64,000 nt of DNA from Opitutales bacterium (GTDB lineage: Bacteria > Verrucomicrobiota > Verrucomicrobiia > Opitutales > JAJFLR01). The stretch covers positions 85,932 to 149,931 of the forward strand of contig JAJFLR010000054.1 of the NCBI GenBank assembly GCA_021772565.1, given 5' to 3'. Under the pieces are notes generated by a model that did not search any database, was not told where the DNA came from, and saw nothing but the letters and a program-made list of their open reading frames with translations. Below, one piece after another: positions 18,012 through 29,216 of the stretch. Positions within the stretch are counted from its first letter, which is position 1, and the number at the start of each line of letters is the position of its first letter. A program made the translations under genes and the position numbers.

Positions 18012-19082
18012 ATGAGTAAAACATACAATATAGCAGTGTTACCTGGTGATGGAACAGGCCCGGAGGTAACTCGTGAGGCGACAAAAGTTCTCGATGTCGC
18101 TGCAGAAAAATTTAATTTTAAACTGAATTACGAAGAATACGATTTCGGTGGAGAGCGATATCTCAAAACAAATGAAGTATTACCAGTCACTGCTGTTGAG
18201 AATTTAAGAAAACATGATTCTATTTTACTCGGTGCTATCGGCCACCCTGATGTCAAACCGGGAATTCTCGAAAAGGGAATTTTACTGAAATTGAGATTCG
18301 AACTTGATCAGTATATCAATCTTAGGCCGGTTAAACTTTATCCGGGTGTTGATACACCATTGAAAGATAAAGGACCTGAGCATATCGATTTTGTAGTCGT
18401 TAGAGAAAATACCGGCGATCTTTATACAGGTACTGGTGGTGTGACATTAAAAGATACACCTCATGAAGTTGCTGTGCAAAGTGCAGTTTATAATCGTTTT
18501 CAAGTAGACCGTGCATTGCGTTATGCTTTTGAATACACCCGAAAAAGAAATAAGAAAAATACTTTGGCTCTCTGTGGTAAAACAAATGTGCTGACATATG
18601 TTTATGACCTATGGGATCGTGCGTTTAATGAAATGGGCGATAGAGATTACATGGATATCACACGTGAATATTATCATGTCGATGCTACATGTATGTGGAT
18701 GGTTAAAAATCCGGAATGGTTTGATGTAATTGTCACTGGAAATATGTTTGGCGATATAATTACCGATCTCGGAGCGATGATCCAGGGTGGAATGGGTATT
18801 GCTGCGGGAGGAAACATAAATCCTGAAGGCATTAGCATGTTCGAACCAATTGGCGGTTCAGCACCAAAATATACTGATAAAAATGTGATCAATCCACTGG
18901 CTGCCATATGTGCAGGGTCTATGATGTTGGAAACTCTTGGCGAATTCGATGCAGCAACAGCAATCGAAAAAGTTGTTATGGAAGTTACGGCAAACCGCCT
19001 AAAAAGTCTGGCTGCAGGACGAATGGGAATGGGAACGGACGCGGTAGGCGATTTAGTTGCAGAGATATTGGCATCTTCTTAA
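18012..19082 (+). CDS. leuB: 3-isopropylmalate dehydrogenase
   Basis: NAD-dependent oxidative decarboxylase of leucine synthesis. 356 residues with the family's landmarks: VLPGDGTGPEV near 9-19, LGAIGHP, LRFELDQYINLRPVKLYPG with substrate-binding arginines near 95-105, the metal-ligand segment GNMFGDIITDLGAM near 239-252, and MFEPIGGSAP near 278-287. The GxP-GILEKG and FVVVRENTGDLYTGTGG segments fit the LeuB type of Actinobacteria and PVC bacteria. Related tartrate or homoisocitrate dehydrogenases are less likely. It stands alone without leuA, leuC or leuD. Confidence 0.88.
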   Translation: MSKTYNIAVLPGDGTGPEVTREATKVLDVAAEKFNFKLNYEEYDFGGERYLKTNEVLPVTAVENLRKHDSILLGAIGHPDVKPGILEKGILLKLRFELDQYINLRPVKLYPGVDTPLKDKGPEHIDFVVVRENTGDLYTGTGGVTLKDTPHEVAVQSAVYNRFQVDRALRYAFEYTRKRNKKNTLALCGKTNVLTYVYDLWDRAFNEMGDRDYMDITREYYHVDATCMWMVKNPEWFDVIVTGNMFGDIITDLGAMIQGGMGIAAGGNINPEGISMFEPIGGSAPKYTDKNVINPLAAICAGSMMLETLGEFDAATAIEKVVMEVTANRLKSLAAGRMGMGTDAVGDLVAEILASS

Positions 19083-19118
19083 ACTAATTACATCTATCGA
19101 AATAGATACAAAATATTA

Positions 19119-19312
19119 GCCACAGATGGAACACAGATGAAAATTTAGAATTTGATTATTAAGAATTTATAATTGCGGAATTTGGATACATTAAATATTT
19201 AGTTTATGGCTTGTTAATCAATGTTGTTAGAGAAAATATTAAGTTATATAAACTAACTTTTTAATAATAATCTGTGTTCAATCTGTGTTCAATCTGTGTT
19301 TCATCTGTGGCC
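19119..19312. repeat. ACAGAT-type inverted repeat between leuB and alaS
   Basis: Left arm GCCACAGATGGAACACAGAT at 19119-19138. Right arm at 19271-19312 is three copies of ATCTGTGTT/TTCATCTGTGGCC in the opposite sense. Together they form a large imperfect inverted repeat filling the gap. A further ATCTGTGGC-like piece occurs near 58279. Such units are a common dispersed intergenic repeat. Confidence 0.75.
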
Positions 19313-19333
19313 AAAAAAATAAATCGATATATA

Positions 19334-22027
19334 ATGACATCGACCGAAGTCCGACAGTCTTTCCTGGATTTTTTTAAATCTAAAAACCATAAAATAGTTT
19401 CATCAGAATCTCTTTTGCCGACTGCTCCTAATCTATTATTTACTAACGCCGGAATGAATCAATTTGTTCCTTCTTTTTTGGGAGAACGTCCGCCGCCCCA
19501 TTCACGGGTTGCTAATTCTCAAAAATGTATTCGTGCCGGCGGAAAACATAACGATCTAGATGATGTTGGATTCGATACTTATCATCACACATTTTTTGAA
19601 ATGTTGGGCAACTGGTCTTTTGGAGATTATTTTAAAAAGGAGGCTATTGACTGGGCTTGGGAATTGCTGACAAAAGTATGGGGATTTCCCAAAGAGCGTC
19701 TCTACGCGACTGTTTACAAACCCGGAAAAAATGATCCATCTGAAATTGATCAGGAAGCTTGGAATTATTGGGCAGAAATTTTTAAAAGAGAGGGGCTTGA
19801 TCCAAAAATTCATATAATATTTGGGGAGAAAAAAGATAATTTCTGGATGATGGGGGATACCGGTCCATGCGGCCCTTGCAGTGAAGTTCATATGGATTTG
19901 ACCGAAAATGGAGATACCAATGGTTCGTTAGTCAATGCTGACTCCCCATACACAATTGAAATTTGGAATCTTGTTTTTATCCAATTCAATGCGACATCAG
20001 ATGGTAAATTTAAACCGTTAGCGGAACAACATGTTGATACTGGTATGGGGTTTGAAAGAGTAGCCGGAATCATGGCCACAACAAATAAATTTACCGATTT
20101 CTCTAAAGCACCCTCTAATTATAACTGCGATATTTTCACTGATATTTTTAATGATATATCTCAATTATCAGGCAAACAGTATAAAAGAACTGTTCCGACA
20201 GATAGAATAAATTTAAATAACGATGAATTAGTTGACTGTATTTTTAGAATTTTATCAGACCATATTAGAACACTTTGTTTTTCAATCGCCGACGGAATTA
20301 TTCCGGGCAATGAAGGGCGCAACTATGTAATTCGCAGAATTCTGCGCAGAGCCGTTATGTATGGCAGAAAACTGGATTTGAAAGCTGGTTTCTTAGTTCA
20401 ACTAGTTGATACAGTTATTGAAAAATTTGGCCCTGTTTTTCCCGAGTTAATCGAAAATAGGGAAACGATTAAAAAAATTATCAAGTCAGAAGAGTCGGCA
20501 TTTGATCGCACTATTGATAGAGGTATTCAAATACTCGAAAAAATTATTGCCAACAAATCGAAAGAAATTTCCGGAAAACAAGCTTTTGAATTATATGACA
20601 CATACGGATTCCCATACGACCTGACTGAACTTATTGCCAATGAAAACAATATTAAAATCGACTATGATGGTTTTAATTTAGAAATGGAAAAGCAACGGAG
20701 TCGGGGAAGAGCTTCGCAGAAAAAAACAGAAATTCTAGTTTCAAAAGAGAGTGATAATAAACATGCGACAAAGTTTACCGGCTATGATATTTCAAAAACT
20801 CAATGCATCGATGCCATAATTGAAGAGGTCATTCAATCTGACAACAATACGTACTTCGTATTCGATCAAACTCCATTCTATGCTGAAATGGGTGGACAAA
20901 TCGGTGATACGGGATTTGTGACAATAAATGAGGACACAAAAATAAAACTCACAGGAACAATAAAAGATTCTTCAGGACGTTATCTACATCATGCAGAATC
21001 TAATATTGTTAATGTAAATGAGATTGTCGGATATAAAGTTAAGCTTTCAGTTGATCACGCTAGACGACAATCCATTCAACGCCATCACACAGCCACACAT
21101 ATTTTACATTGGGCATTAAGAGAAGTTCTCGGCAAACATGTTAAACAAGCAGGATCGTTAGTAACAGATGATCGATTGCGTTTTGACATTTCTCATTTTG
21201 AGCAACCGACTAGCGACCAAATCCAGAAAATTGAAAAATTAGCAAACCAACAAATTTTGGCAAATTCCCCGGTTACGTGGACTGAAATGCCTTTCGATCA
21301 AAAACCGAAAAACTGCCTGGCATTCTTTGGTGACAAATATGGAGCCATCGTTAGAGTTGTCGATATTGGAGGTTGGTCGGTTGAACTATGCGGTGGAACT
21401 CATGTGTTAGCTACAGGGGAAATTGGCATCATAAAAATTGTCCAGGAATCAGCGATTGCGGCGGGAACAAGGCGTATAGAAGCAGTCGTTGGCGAAAGCG
21501 CATATGATTTAGTTGATACAAATTTTAATCTGTTAAAAAATTTATCGAATAAATTATCCTGTTTGCCAAAGGATTTTGATACTCGATTTAATTCGCTACT
21601 CGAACAAAATTCTGAGCTGGAAAAACAATTGCGTAAATTAAGACAAAGTGGAACTTCTAATTTAGCAACTGAACTTGCAAACTTAGCCACAAAGATTGGA
21701 GATATAAATCTTGTAACAGCTAAAGTTGAAGTAACAAACCCAAATGACATGAGAGCCTTGGCGGTTAACATCTCAAAGAAAATTGAACCGAGCGTTATTG
21801 TCTTGGGAGGTGAATTTAACAAAAAGGCAAACGTACTGGCATTATGTTCTTCAGATGCAATAAAAGCAGGACATAAGGCCGGCGATATTGTGAAACAAAT
21901 TACTCAACAACTTGACGGTAAAGGCGGAGGTAAGCCTGATTTTGCAATGGGTGGTGGAAAAGATGTCGAAAAGCTAGAGAGTGTTTTGAATAATTTTTCT
22001 TTATATAATAATCAATCTGAAAAATAA
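19334..22027 (+). CDS. alaS: alanyl-tRNA synthetase
   Basis: Charges tRNA-Ala. I start at the ATG at 19334 (897 residues, beginning MTSTEVRQSFLDFF); the longer frame from 19274 reads through the ACAGAT repeat. Domains in order: class II catalytic core (TNAGMNQFVP, RAGGKHNDLDDVG), tRNA-recognition helices, the editing domain with HHTATHILHWALREVLG and the zinc site CGGTHV, and the C-Ala domain ending with GGGKPDFAMGGG. Complete, with no visible defects. Confidence 0.97.
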   Translation: MTSTEVRQSFLDFFKSKNHKIVSSESLLPTAPNLLFTNAGMNQFVPSFLGERPPPHSRVANSQKCIRAGGKHNDLDDVGFDTYHHTFFEMLGNWSFGDYFKKEAIDWAWELLTKVWGFPKERLYATVYKPGKNDPSEIDQEAWNYWAEIFKREGLDPKIHIIFGEKKDNFWMMGDTGPCGPCSEVHMDLTENGDTNGSLVNADSPYTIEIWNLVFIQFNATSDGKFKPLAEQHVDTGMGFERVAGIMATTNKFTDFSKAPSNYNCDIFTDIFNDISQLSGKQYKRTVPTDRINLNNDELVDCIFRILSDHIRTLCFSIADGIIPGNEGRNYVIRRILRRAVMYGRKLDLKAGFLVQLVDTVIEKFGPVFPELIENRETIKKIIKSEESAFDRTIDRGIQILEKIIANKSKEISGKQAFELYDTYGFPYDLTELIANENNIKIDYDGFNLEMEKQRSRGRASQKKTEILVSKESDNKHATKFTGYDISKTQCIDAIIEEVIQSDNNTYFVFDQTPFYAEMGGQIGDTGFVTINEDTKIKLTGTIKDSSGRYLHHAESNIVNVNEIVGYKVKLSVDHARRQSIQRHHTATHILHWALREVLGKHVKQAGSLVTDDRLRFDISHFEQPTSDQIQKIEKLANQQILANSPVTWTEMPFDQKPKNCLAFFGDKYGAIVRVVDIGGWSVELCGGTHVLATGEIGIIKIVQESAIAAGTRRIEAVVGESAYDLVDTNFNLLKNLSNKLSCLPKDFDTRFNSLLEQNSELEKQLRKLRQSGTSNLATELANLATKIGDINLVTAKVEVTNPNDMRALAVNISKKIEPSVIVLGGEFNKKANVLALCSSDAIKAGHKAGDIVKQITQQLDGKGGGKPDFAMGGGKDVEKLESVLNNFSLYNNQSEK

Positions 22028-22095
22028 TCTGACAGGATTAACAGGATGATTCTTGTGATAAAGTTAATTCTCCCAGTCATATAATTTATTATTGT

Positions 22096-23268
22096 CTAAT
22101 CAAATATTGATGTAATTTGTTTTAAATTTTGAAACCCGATTGCCTCTATTTTATCGTGAAGCATATAGTTAGTTTTCCCAGGGTAAATTATAAATAATTT
22201 TTTAAGTTTCAGATCATCTAGTGCAGATATCATCGAAGCTGATCTTCGTGGAGCATCTCCTACTTTAAACTCAAATCCATATAACCCTGAAGCTTTATTG
22301 ATTATTAAATCAATTTCTTCACCCCCTTGCACTGACCACGTAAAGCATTCTTCTTCCCGTGTTTGAGTTAAGCGAATAATTTGCTCAATACAAAAACCTT
22401 CCCATGATGCACCAAATTTTGGATGTGATGATAATTGAAAATGATCTTTTAACATATGCAACGCATGCAATAAGCCAGTATCTCTAAGATAAATTTTTGG
22501 AGATTTGCGCAGACGCTTTCTAATATTAATATAGTAGGGTGATAATTCACGAATAATAAAAGCACCCTTTAAAATTTCGACATATCGTTGAACTGTTTTA
22601 TAACTGACTCCAATTATTTTAGCTGCTTCTGAATGATTCCAATATTGACCATGATTATGAGCTATGAGTTGTAAAATTCGTCGTAGTTGCTCACTGCTCA
22701 ACTTAGTATCAATTAATAGTGGTAAGTCTCGACCTAAAAACAAACTTATATAATCGAGTCGCCATTGGAATGAATTTTCATCAACCTCACATAGGTACGA
22801 TTTTGGAAATCCACCTCGCAGCCAAAGACTACTTTGATTGTCCCAGCCTACTTCATCTATAGAAAATCCTCCCAATTCAATTAGCCTGACTCTCCCGGCT
22901 AAACTTTCAGAAACGCCTTTTATAATTCTCGGTGATGCACTACCAGTTATAAAAAACTTTGTGTCTCTATCAGGACGATCAGCAAGAACGCGCAGTTTTT
23001 GGAATAATTCCGGTTTTAATTGCACTTCGTCGATAACAACAACTCCATCAAGGCCATCAAGAATATTGAAATTGCTTTCCTCTAACCGAACGCTATCAAC
23101 AAAATTTTGTAAATCAAAATAGTTTTCCACATTAGATGCAAGTGGTCGAGCCAACCATGTTTTTCCACATTGCCTGGCACCTAATAAAGCGGTTACAGGT
23201 GAATCTGACAATGCATCATGAATTCGTTTTTCTATCGAATTTCGAGAAATATTTGATTTAAATTCCAT
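22096..23268 (-). CDS. AAA ATPase with DUF4143 domain (first of two)
   Basis: 390 residues from the ATG at 23266-23268 (MEFKSNISRNS); the longer frame adds an unrelated stretch. Walker A GARQCGKTW lies near residue 30 and Walker B VVVIDEVQ near 80. A winged-helix-like part (AAKIIGVSYKTVQRYVEIL) follows, then the C-terminal DUF4143 domain with a PD-(D/E)XK-like GGEEIDLIINK...FEFKVG. Such ATPases are common in accessory DNA and their function is unsettled. It is divergent from the Avs-like gene across a 46-bp gap that is mostly one perfect dyad. Confidence 0.88.
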   Translation of the reverse strand: MEFKSNISRNSIEKRIHDALSDSPVTALLGARQCGKTWLARPLASNVENYFDLQNFVDSVRLEESNFNILDGLDGVVVIDEVQLKPELFQKLRVLADRPDRDTKFFITGSASPRIIKGVSESLAGRVRLIELGGFSIDEVGWDNQSSLWLRGGFPKSYLCEVDENSFQWRLDYISLFLGRDLPLLIDTKLSSEQLRRILQLIAHNHGQYWNHSEAAKIIGVSYKTVQRYVEILKGAFIIRELSPYYINIRKRLRKSPKIYLRDTGLLHALHMLKDHFQLSSHPKFGASWEGFCIEQIIRLTQTREEECFTWSVQGGEEIDLIINKASGLYGFEFKVGDAPRRSASMISALDDLKLKKLFIIYPGKTNYMLHDKIEAIGFQNLKQITSIFD

Positions 23269-23278
23269 TAAATAATTA

Positions 23279-23311
23279 TTGCAAATTAGACTTTGATAAT
23301 CTAATTTGCAA
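23279..23311. promoter_or_regulatory. perfect 33-bp dyad forming a mirror-symmetric divergent promoter
   Basis: Arms TTGCAAATTAGA (23279-23290) and TCTAATTTGCAA (23300-23311) around a 9-nt centre. On the plus strand it reads TTGCAA, 17 nt, TAATTT, ending 7 nt before the ATG at 23315. On the minus strand the same TTGCAA, 17 nt, TAATTT ends about 14 nt before the ATG of the DUF4143 gene. The two genes would thus share one symmetric control site. Promoter activity is inferred from spacing. Confidence 0.65.
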
Positions 23312-23314
23312 GTC

Positions 23315-26300
23315 ATGAGTAGTGGAAATTGGAAAAAACTAGACCAATATCTCAATCTTAATTTAGCTGATTGCGATAGTAAGGTCTTTGAGAATTTTTT
23401 CCTGCACTTTCTAAATGCCAGTATAAAACTGACTATTAATAGAAATGGCAGTTCATTTACCAGAGAAGTTATATCCGCTGAAACATACGCTGCCCAAAGT
23501 GGACATAAAGATAAAGGGATCGATTTAAAGCTTCATATGAAGGGTGGTGAGATTTGGGGAGTTCAATGTAAAAGAGTAAAAAAATGGACTCCTTCACAAA
23601 CAATAAAAGCAATTAACAAAGCAGAAGAACTATTTCCTGCAAAACATTATTTTCTAGTTGTTGCATGCAACCCGAGTGCAGATGTGCATGATGAATTTGA
23701 TAGACATCCTAACTGGTCTTTCTGGAATCTTGATAAAATTTCTGCGGGAATAAGAGAGCGAGTACATCCGACTAGAATTCCTGCGGTATTATCCAGTCTG
23801 GGACTATCGCAAGATGAAATTAGAAGATTTGCTCCATTTGCGACTGAACGGCTAGTGTCAACTGCCCAATTTTTTGCACCTTTTTTAGGCAGTAATAAAC
23901 TATTTAGACACGACTGGAAAATCAAAGGCCGCAAACAAGAATTAGATAAACTTTTTGATTTTATTAACACTAAAGACACAAAGGTATTATTTCTTATTTC
24001 GAAAGGTGGAAATGGCAAGAGCCGCTTATTGCGTGAATTAGGTTTAAATATTGAGAATGAATACACAAATTACGAAGTTCTTTTTTTAAATCCACATTCA
24101 AAGGATCCGCCAGAATTTGCATCACTCTCAACACCAAAAAAAAGGATTATAATAATCGACGATGCCCACCGTGTAGAACAAATTCCGTTGGATCTGTTGG
24201 GAATTGTATCACAAGATAAGAAAGCTAAAATAATTTTTTCTACACGTCCCCAAGCAGTTGAAGCAATACAAGCTAAATTGATAGAAATCGGCATGGGAAT
24301 TCAATATACAACCATTCAATTGCCCTCATTAAAAAAAGCTGATATAAAACTAATTGCACAGGAGGCTTTAGGTGAAAATTTATCAGGATACGCAAATGAA
24401 TTAATAAAAATATCTGACAATAATCCTTTTCTAACGGTTATTGCCGGCGACCTTTTACGACAAGAAAAAATCCGATGGGGCAACTGGCAAAACAATAACG
24501 AACTAAGACAATATATTTTCAAAGCATTTGAAGAGGAGAATTTAAAAGATATACCCGATTCAGATAAAAAAATTTCTCGTGGAATACTACGTTTGATTGC
24601 CTTGCTAGCACCAGCCTCTCTCGATAAACCGCAATTTATTGATAAAGTCTCCCAATGTATTGGCTATAGTAGTTTCGATATCGAACAGCAATTGAAGCGC
24701 CTGCGAATGATTGAACTTGTTATCGACAGTAAAGATGGAGTTAGAATAGCTCCTGATTTATTTGCCGATTTTCTGGTATATGAAACATGTTTCAAGCAGA
24801 ATAAAAAATTACCGCAGTTTGTTAAGAAAATTATCGATAATTTTGCTGACTACGGTTCGATTATGTTACGTAACCTGGCCGAAAGCGCATGGATTGCCAG
24901 ACTAAATAACATTAGTAGTGATGATTTGCTAAAACCATTAATAGAACAGGAATGGAAACATTTTGAGAATTGCAGTTTTTATAGACGTGCAGAGAAACTG
25001 AAACATTGGAGCAGCTTCAGTATTTTTCTGCCGGATGAGACTTTAATTCTTGCAAATAAAGCTATTAAAAAAACTGAAGCGCCTAAACCTGTTGAAGAAA
25101 AGTTGTGGAGAGAAAATTCAACCATTTTTACTCACGAATATGTAATAGAGCAAATACCGAAACTTCTTAACCCAATAGCCAAATATAACGCAAAATGCAG
25201 GCATGAAACTCTTAATCTCTTATGGCAAGTAGGACTCAATCAGAAACTGCATTCACTTGAACATAATGATAGCCATGCATGGTCTGTCATTGCAGAGGTT
25301 ATAAAATATGAACCAAAAAAATCAGCAGAGACAACATTATCAGCTCTTTCATGGTTGGAAACAAAAGTTAAAACCACAGACACTTTAGATATTCTAAAAT
25401 CTAATGCCCCCATCCTTCGAATATTATTGCGCTCTTGTTTTGATCGTTTTGTTGAATTTACGCAATGGGAAGGTAGCAGGGTTTGTTGGTGGGAGCAGCC
25501 GGTAAATATTAGTAACACCCAGGCTATTCGCGATCAAACAATTAAAATAATTAACTATGTTATCACTAAAGGCTCATGGCCGGCGGTATTTCATGCATTA
25601 TCTATAATTGATTATGCTGTTCGCGGAGTACCTCCGAGTGAAGCAAAACGCCTTAATGATAATAAGACCCAGCGCACATGGGAAAAAGAGCGTGCGAAAG
25701 CATTGTCATTACTAAATAATGTAATCTCTCTACATAACCATGTTACGATAAGGTATGAAGTTCGAAGAATTTTAATCAGGAATATTACCTATGGAGAGAA
25801 CAAAGTTTTTGCTAATGCTTGCAGTCGTCTACTTTCAAATATACATGAAGATATAATACTTAGAGTTACAGATATTCTGTTATCTGACAAGTACCTTGTT
25901 GTTGACAAAAAATTACAATCGTTAGAACCAAAAGAAAAATTCAATAAGCTGGATGAATTATGGGAATCGAAAGCACAATCAGTTGCCAATGATCTTATAT
26001 TGACATATTCTAACGCCAATCAAATTTTTCAGTTTCTAAATTGTCTTTGTGCTGAATTGAAGTCAGTCGGGTTGAATCCTTCTTTTTACTGGTTGTTTAA
26101 ATATCTAGTCAAAGCCTCACCTAAAATTGCAGTAAATCTAGCTGAATTTATTCCGGTTACGACCTGCAATTCCCCATTTATTCATAGTTGGCCATTGCTG
26201 TTGGAAGATAATGAAAAAGTCAGTATTAGAAAAAAATCGTTGCTTTATGAAAACGCGATAAAATGCAAACAAGCTGATTTATCAATTTCTGTAGTAAGTC

Positions 26301-27304
26301 ATATATCCAGGAAAATTTTTAATGGCTATATACCTACGGCTAAAGAAAAATCAATTATTCAAAGTACAACCAATCAAGCCAATTATGATCAAACTGTAAC
26401 ATTACTGCAGCTAATAGAACGATCTGATAAAAAACTTCATCTATGGAATGATAAATTGCTTGAGTCTCTTACTTTTGAAAAAAATTTAAGTTCAGATAAT
26501 AAACAAAATATATTTAAAAAAATTATAGATACTCTCGATCCAAATCTAACGAGAAATAAGAAACCTTTCAAGCCCAGTATAATTACAAAATTATTGAATC
26601 AATTTATCCAAATGGATAAAATAGAAGTTTATGAGAATAATAGTCAGTTTACTGAATTTTGTAAAAATTACCCTAAGGAAATATATTTGTGGGTAATTAA
26701 AAGAATAAATTTTTCACAAACCAACAAATCACCTCAAAACTACAAACCCGTCCCTATCTTACTTGAAAGACGATTTGATTTAGGCAGATTAAAAGAAGAT
26801 AAAGATTATTTATCAATATGCAAAATACTCTGGGAAAAAGTAATGCGATCTAATAAGAAAGTAAAAGATTTCTGGATTGAATTATTTCAGGCAGTCACAA
26901 TTGAAAATACTTCTTTTTGGTTACCACGATTACTTAAAGCAGTAGAAAGCTCAAAAACTCATGAAAAGTTAAAATGGCTAACAAAACTGATTAAATTTGA
27001 AAGATCATTGATTATATTTCAATATCCAGAATTAACACGTTTGTTTTTAATACAGTCAGAAAAACTAGGATATGAAAATCTCATGGATGAAATGCAATGG
27101 GAACTCTACTTCAGTTGTAACCCCAATAGCCATACAAACACAAAGAGTATATTAAATGAGAAAAATAGTTTTTTAGAATTAACAGCAATAAAAGCTACTG
27201 AGAAGTATCATTCAGATATTTTATTAAATCCATTTTATAGATGGATTGCAGATATCGAAGAGACTGAAAGAGTTTCACTTAAAATGCGTCATGAATCACT
27301 GTGA
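23315..27304 (+). CDS. Mrr-nuclease/STAND NTPase protein, Avs-like antiphage candidate
   Basis: 1329 residues from the ATG at 23315 (a TTG at 23306 lies in the dyad). The N-terminal 110 residues look like an Mrr/PD-(D/E)XK nuclease: KDKGIDLKL with D70, then GVQCK with the QxK-type motif at 84-86. A STAND-class NTPase follows: Walker A GGNGKS at 231-236, Walker B RIIIIDDAHR near 277-286, sensor IIFSTRP near 306, and NNPFLTVIAGDLL near 419. The remaining 850 residues are helical and repeat-like, as in ligand-sensing arms. The order nuclease-STAND-helical repeats matches Avs antiviral proteins, closest in layout to Avs4, though this one is shorter than those I know. The family assignment is by architecture only. 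Confidence 0.78.
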   Translation: MSSGNWKKLDQYLNLNLADCDSKVFENFFLHFLNASIKLTINRNGSSFTREVISAETYAAQSGHKDKGIDLKLHMKGGEIWGVQCKRVKKWTPSQTIKAINKAEELFPAKHYFLVVACNPSADVHDEFDRHPNWSFWNLDKISAGIRERVHPTRIPAVLSSLGLSQDEIRRFAPFATERLVSTAQFFAPFLGSNKLFRHDWKIKGRKQELDKLFDFINTKDTKVLFLISKGGNGKSRLLRELGLNIENEYTNYEVLFLNPHSKDPPEFASLSTPKKRIIIIDDAHRVEQIPLDLLGIVSQDKKAKIIFSTRPQAVEAIQAKLIEIGMGIQYTTIQLPSLKKADIKLIAQEALGENLSGYANELIKISDNNPFLTVIAGDLLRQEKIRWGNWQNNNELRQYIFKAFEEENLKDIPDSDKKISRGILRLIALLAPASLDKPQFIDKVSQCIGYSSFDIEQQLKRLRMIELVIDSKDGVRIAPDLFADFLVYETCFKQNKKLPQFVKKIIDNFADYGSIMLRNLAESAWIARLNNISSDDLLKPLIEQEWKHFENCSFYRRAEKLKHWSSFSIFLPDETLILANKAIKKTEAPKPVEEKLWRENSTIFTHEYVIEQIPKLLNPIAKYNAKCRHETLNLLWQVGLNQKLHSLEHNDSHAWSVIAEVIKYEPKKSAETTLSALSWLETKVKTTDTLDILKSNAPILRILLRSCFDRFVEFTQWEGSRVCWWEQPVNISNTQAIRDQTIKIINYVITKGSWPAVFHALSIIDYAVRGVPPSEAKRLNDNKTQRTWEKERAKALSLLNNVISLHNHVTIRYEVRRILIRNITYGENKVFANACSRLLSNIHEDIILRVTDILLSDKYLVVDKKLQSLEPKEKFNKLDELWESKAQSVANDLILTYSNANQIFQFLNCLCAELKSVGLNPSFYWLFKYLVKASPKIAVNLAEFIPVTTCNSPFIHSWPLLLEDNEKVSIRKKSLLYENAIKCKQADLSISVVSHISRKIFNGYIPTAKEKSIIQSTTNQANYDQTVTLLQLIERSDKKLHLWNDKLLESLTFEKNLSSDNKQNIFKKIIDTLDPNLTRNKKPFKPSIITKLLNQFIQMDKIEVYENNSQFTEFCKNYPKEIYLWVIKRINFSQTNKSPQNYKPVPILLERRFDLGRLKEDKDYLSICKILWEKVMRSNKKVKDFWIELFQAVTIENTSFWLPRLLKAVESSKTHEKLKWLTKLIKFERSLIIFQYPELTRLFLIQSEKLGYENLMDEMQWELYFSCNPNSHTNTKSILNEKNSFLELTAIKATEKYHSDILLNPFYRWIADIEETERVSLKMRHESL

Positions 27305-27473
27305 TCTACATATGAACACGCCTGTTGGATTCCAAATCTATTAAACGACTCTGCCCAATCTGGCTCTTCGCAAGCGAAGGCCCTACATTAATTTGTTAGA
27401 TAAAAAACAATTGCCATTATAAAATTCCTATAATTAATAAGTAGCTTAATTTTAACCAAACAAATTTTAATAA

Positions 27474-28799
<1,326 letters not shown>

Positions 28800-29216
28800 A
28801 ATTAATTTTTAACCGAAAAAATAGTCACTATTGGTATCAGTAAAACCACTATCAGTATCCCGAATTTACATCGGGATGTAAACAATACCGAAACTTTATC
28901 AATATTGGCAATTAAAAAACCTTTGATGATTCATCGAAAGGAGCAAGCGCTTGGCGTAGCCCAGAGAGAGAAAGACTCACACTGGTAAATGTGGAGAATC
29001 AACTCCATCGCTTCAACGAGGGTAGTAGTGGGTTTATCCCTCCACCTTACACTCTGCTTTATTTTTTTATAAATTATTTGGCACCCATTAGTCTCTAACT
29101 TAGCATTCATCCGGCGGAATGAGACCTTATTGTATTTTTGTTGTCGAAATTGAAATCGTCATCAATTTACCAGACTTGATATTATTGTCAGAGTAATACA
29201 TTATTTCCAAAATATA
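28800..29216. other. gene-free stretch with hairpins and the second 92-bp repeat
   Basis: Contains a perfect 7-bp hairpin ATCCCGA/TCGGGAT (28856-28876), an imperfect hairpin CCTTTGATG/CATCGAAAGG (28920-28941) and the repeat copy at 28963-29055. None is followed by a T-run, so none is a clear eno terminator. The last 100 nt should hold the nfeD promoter; I see no strong consensus. Confidence 0.6.
28963..29055 (+). repeat. 92-bp intergenic repeat, copy 2
   Basis: Second copy of the element at 3412-3503, same orientation, with one extra base. Core AATCAACTCCATCGCTTCAA and end TTTATCCCTCCACCTTACAC are kept. The outer pairing is reduced to AGAG/CTCT. A local hairpin TGGAG-AATCAA-CTCCA exists here but not in copy 1. 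Confidence 0.8.

Noticed and set aside
27362..27382. Terminator of the Avs-like gene (CTTCGCAAGCGAAG hairpin)
   Set aside because: The stem is short and no T-run follows.
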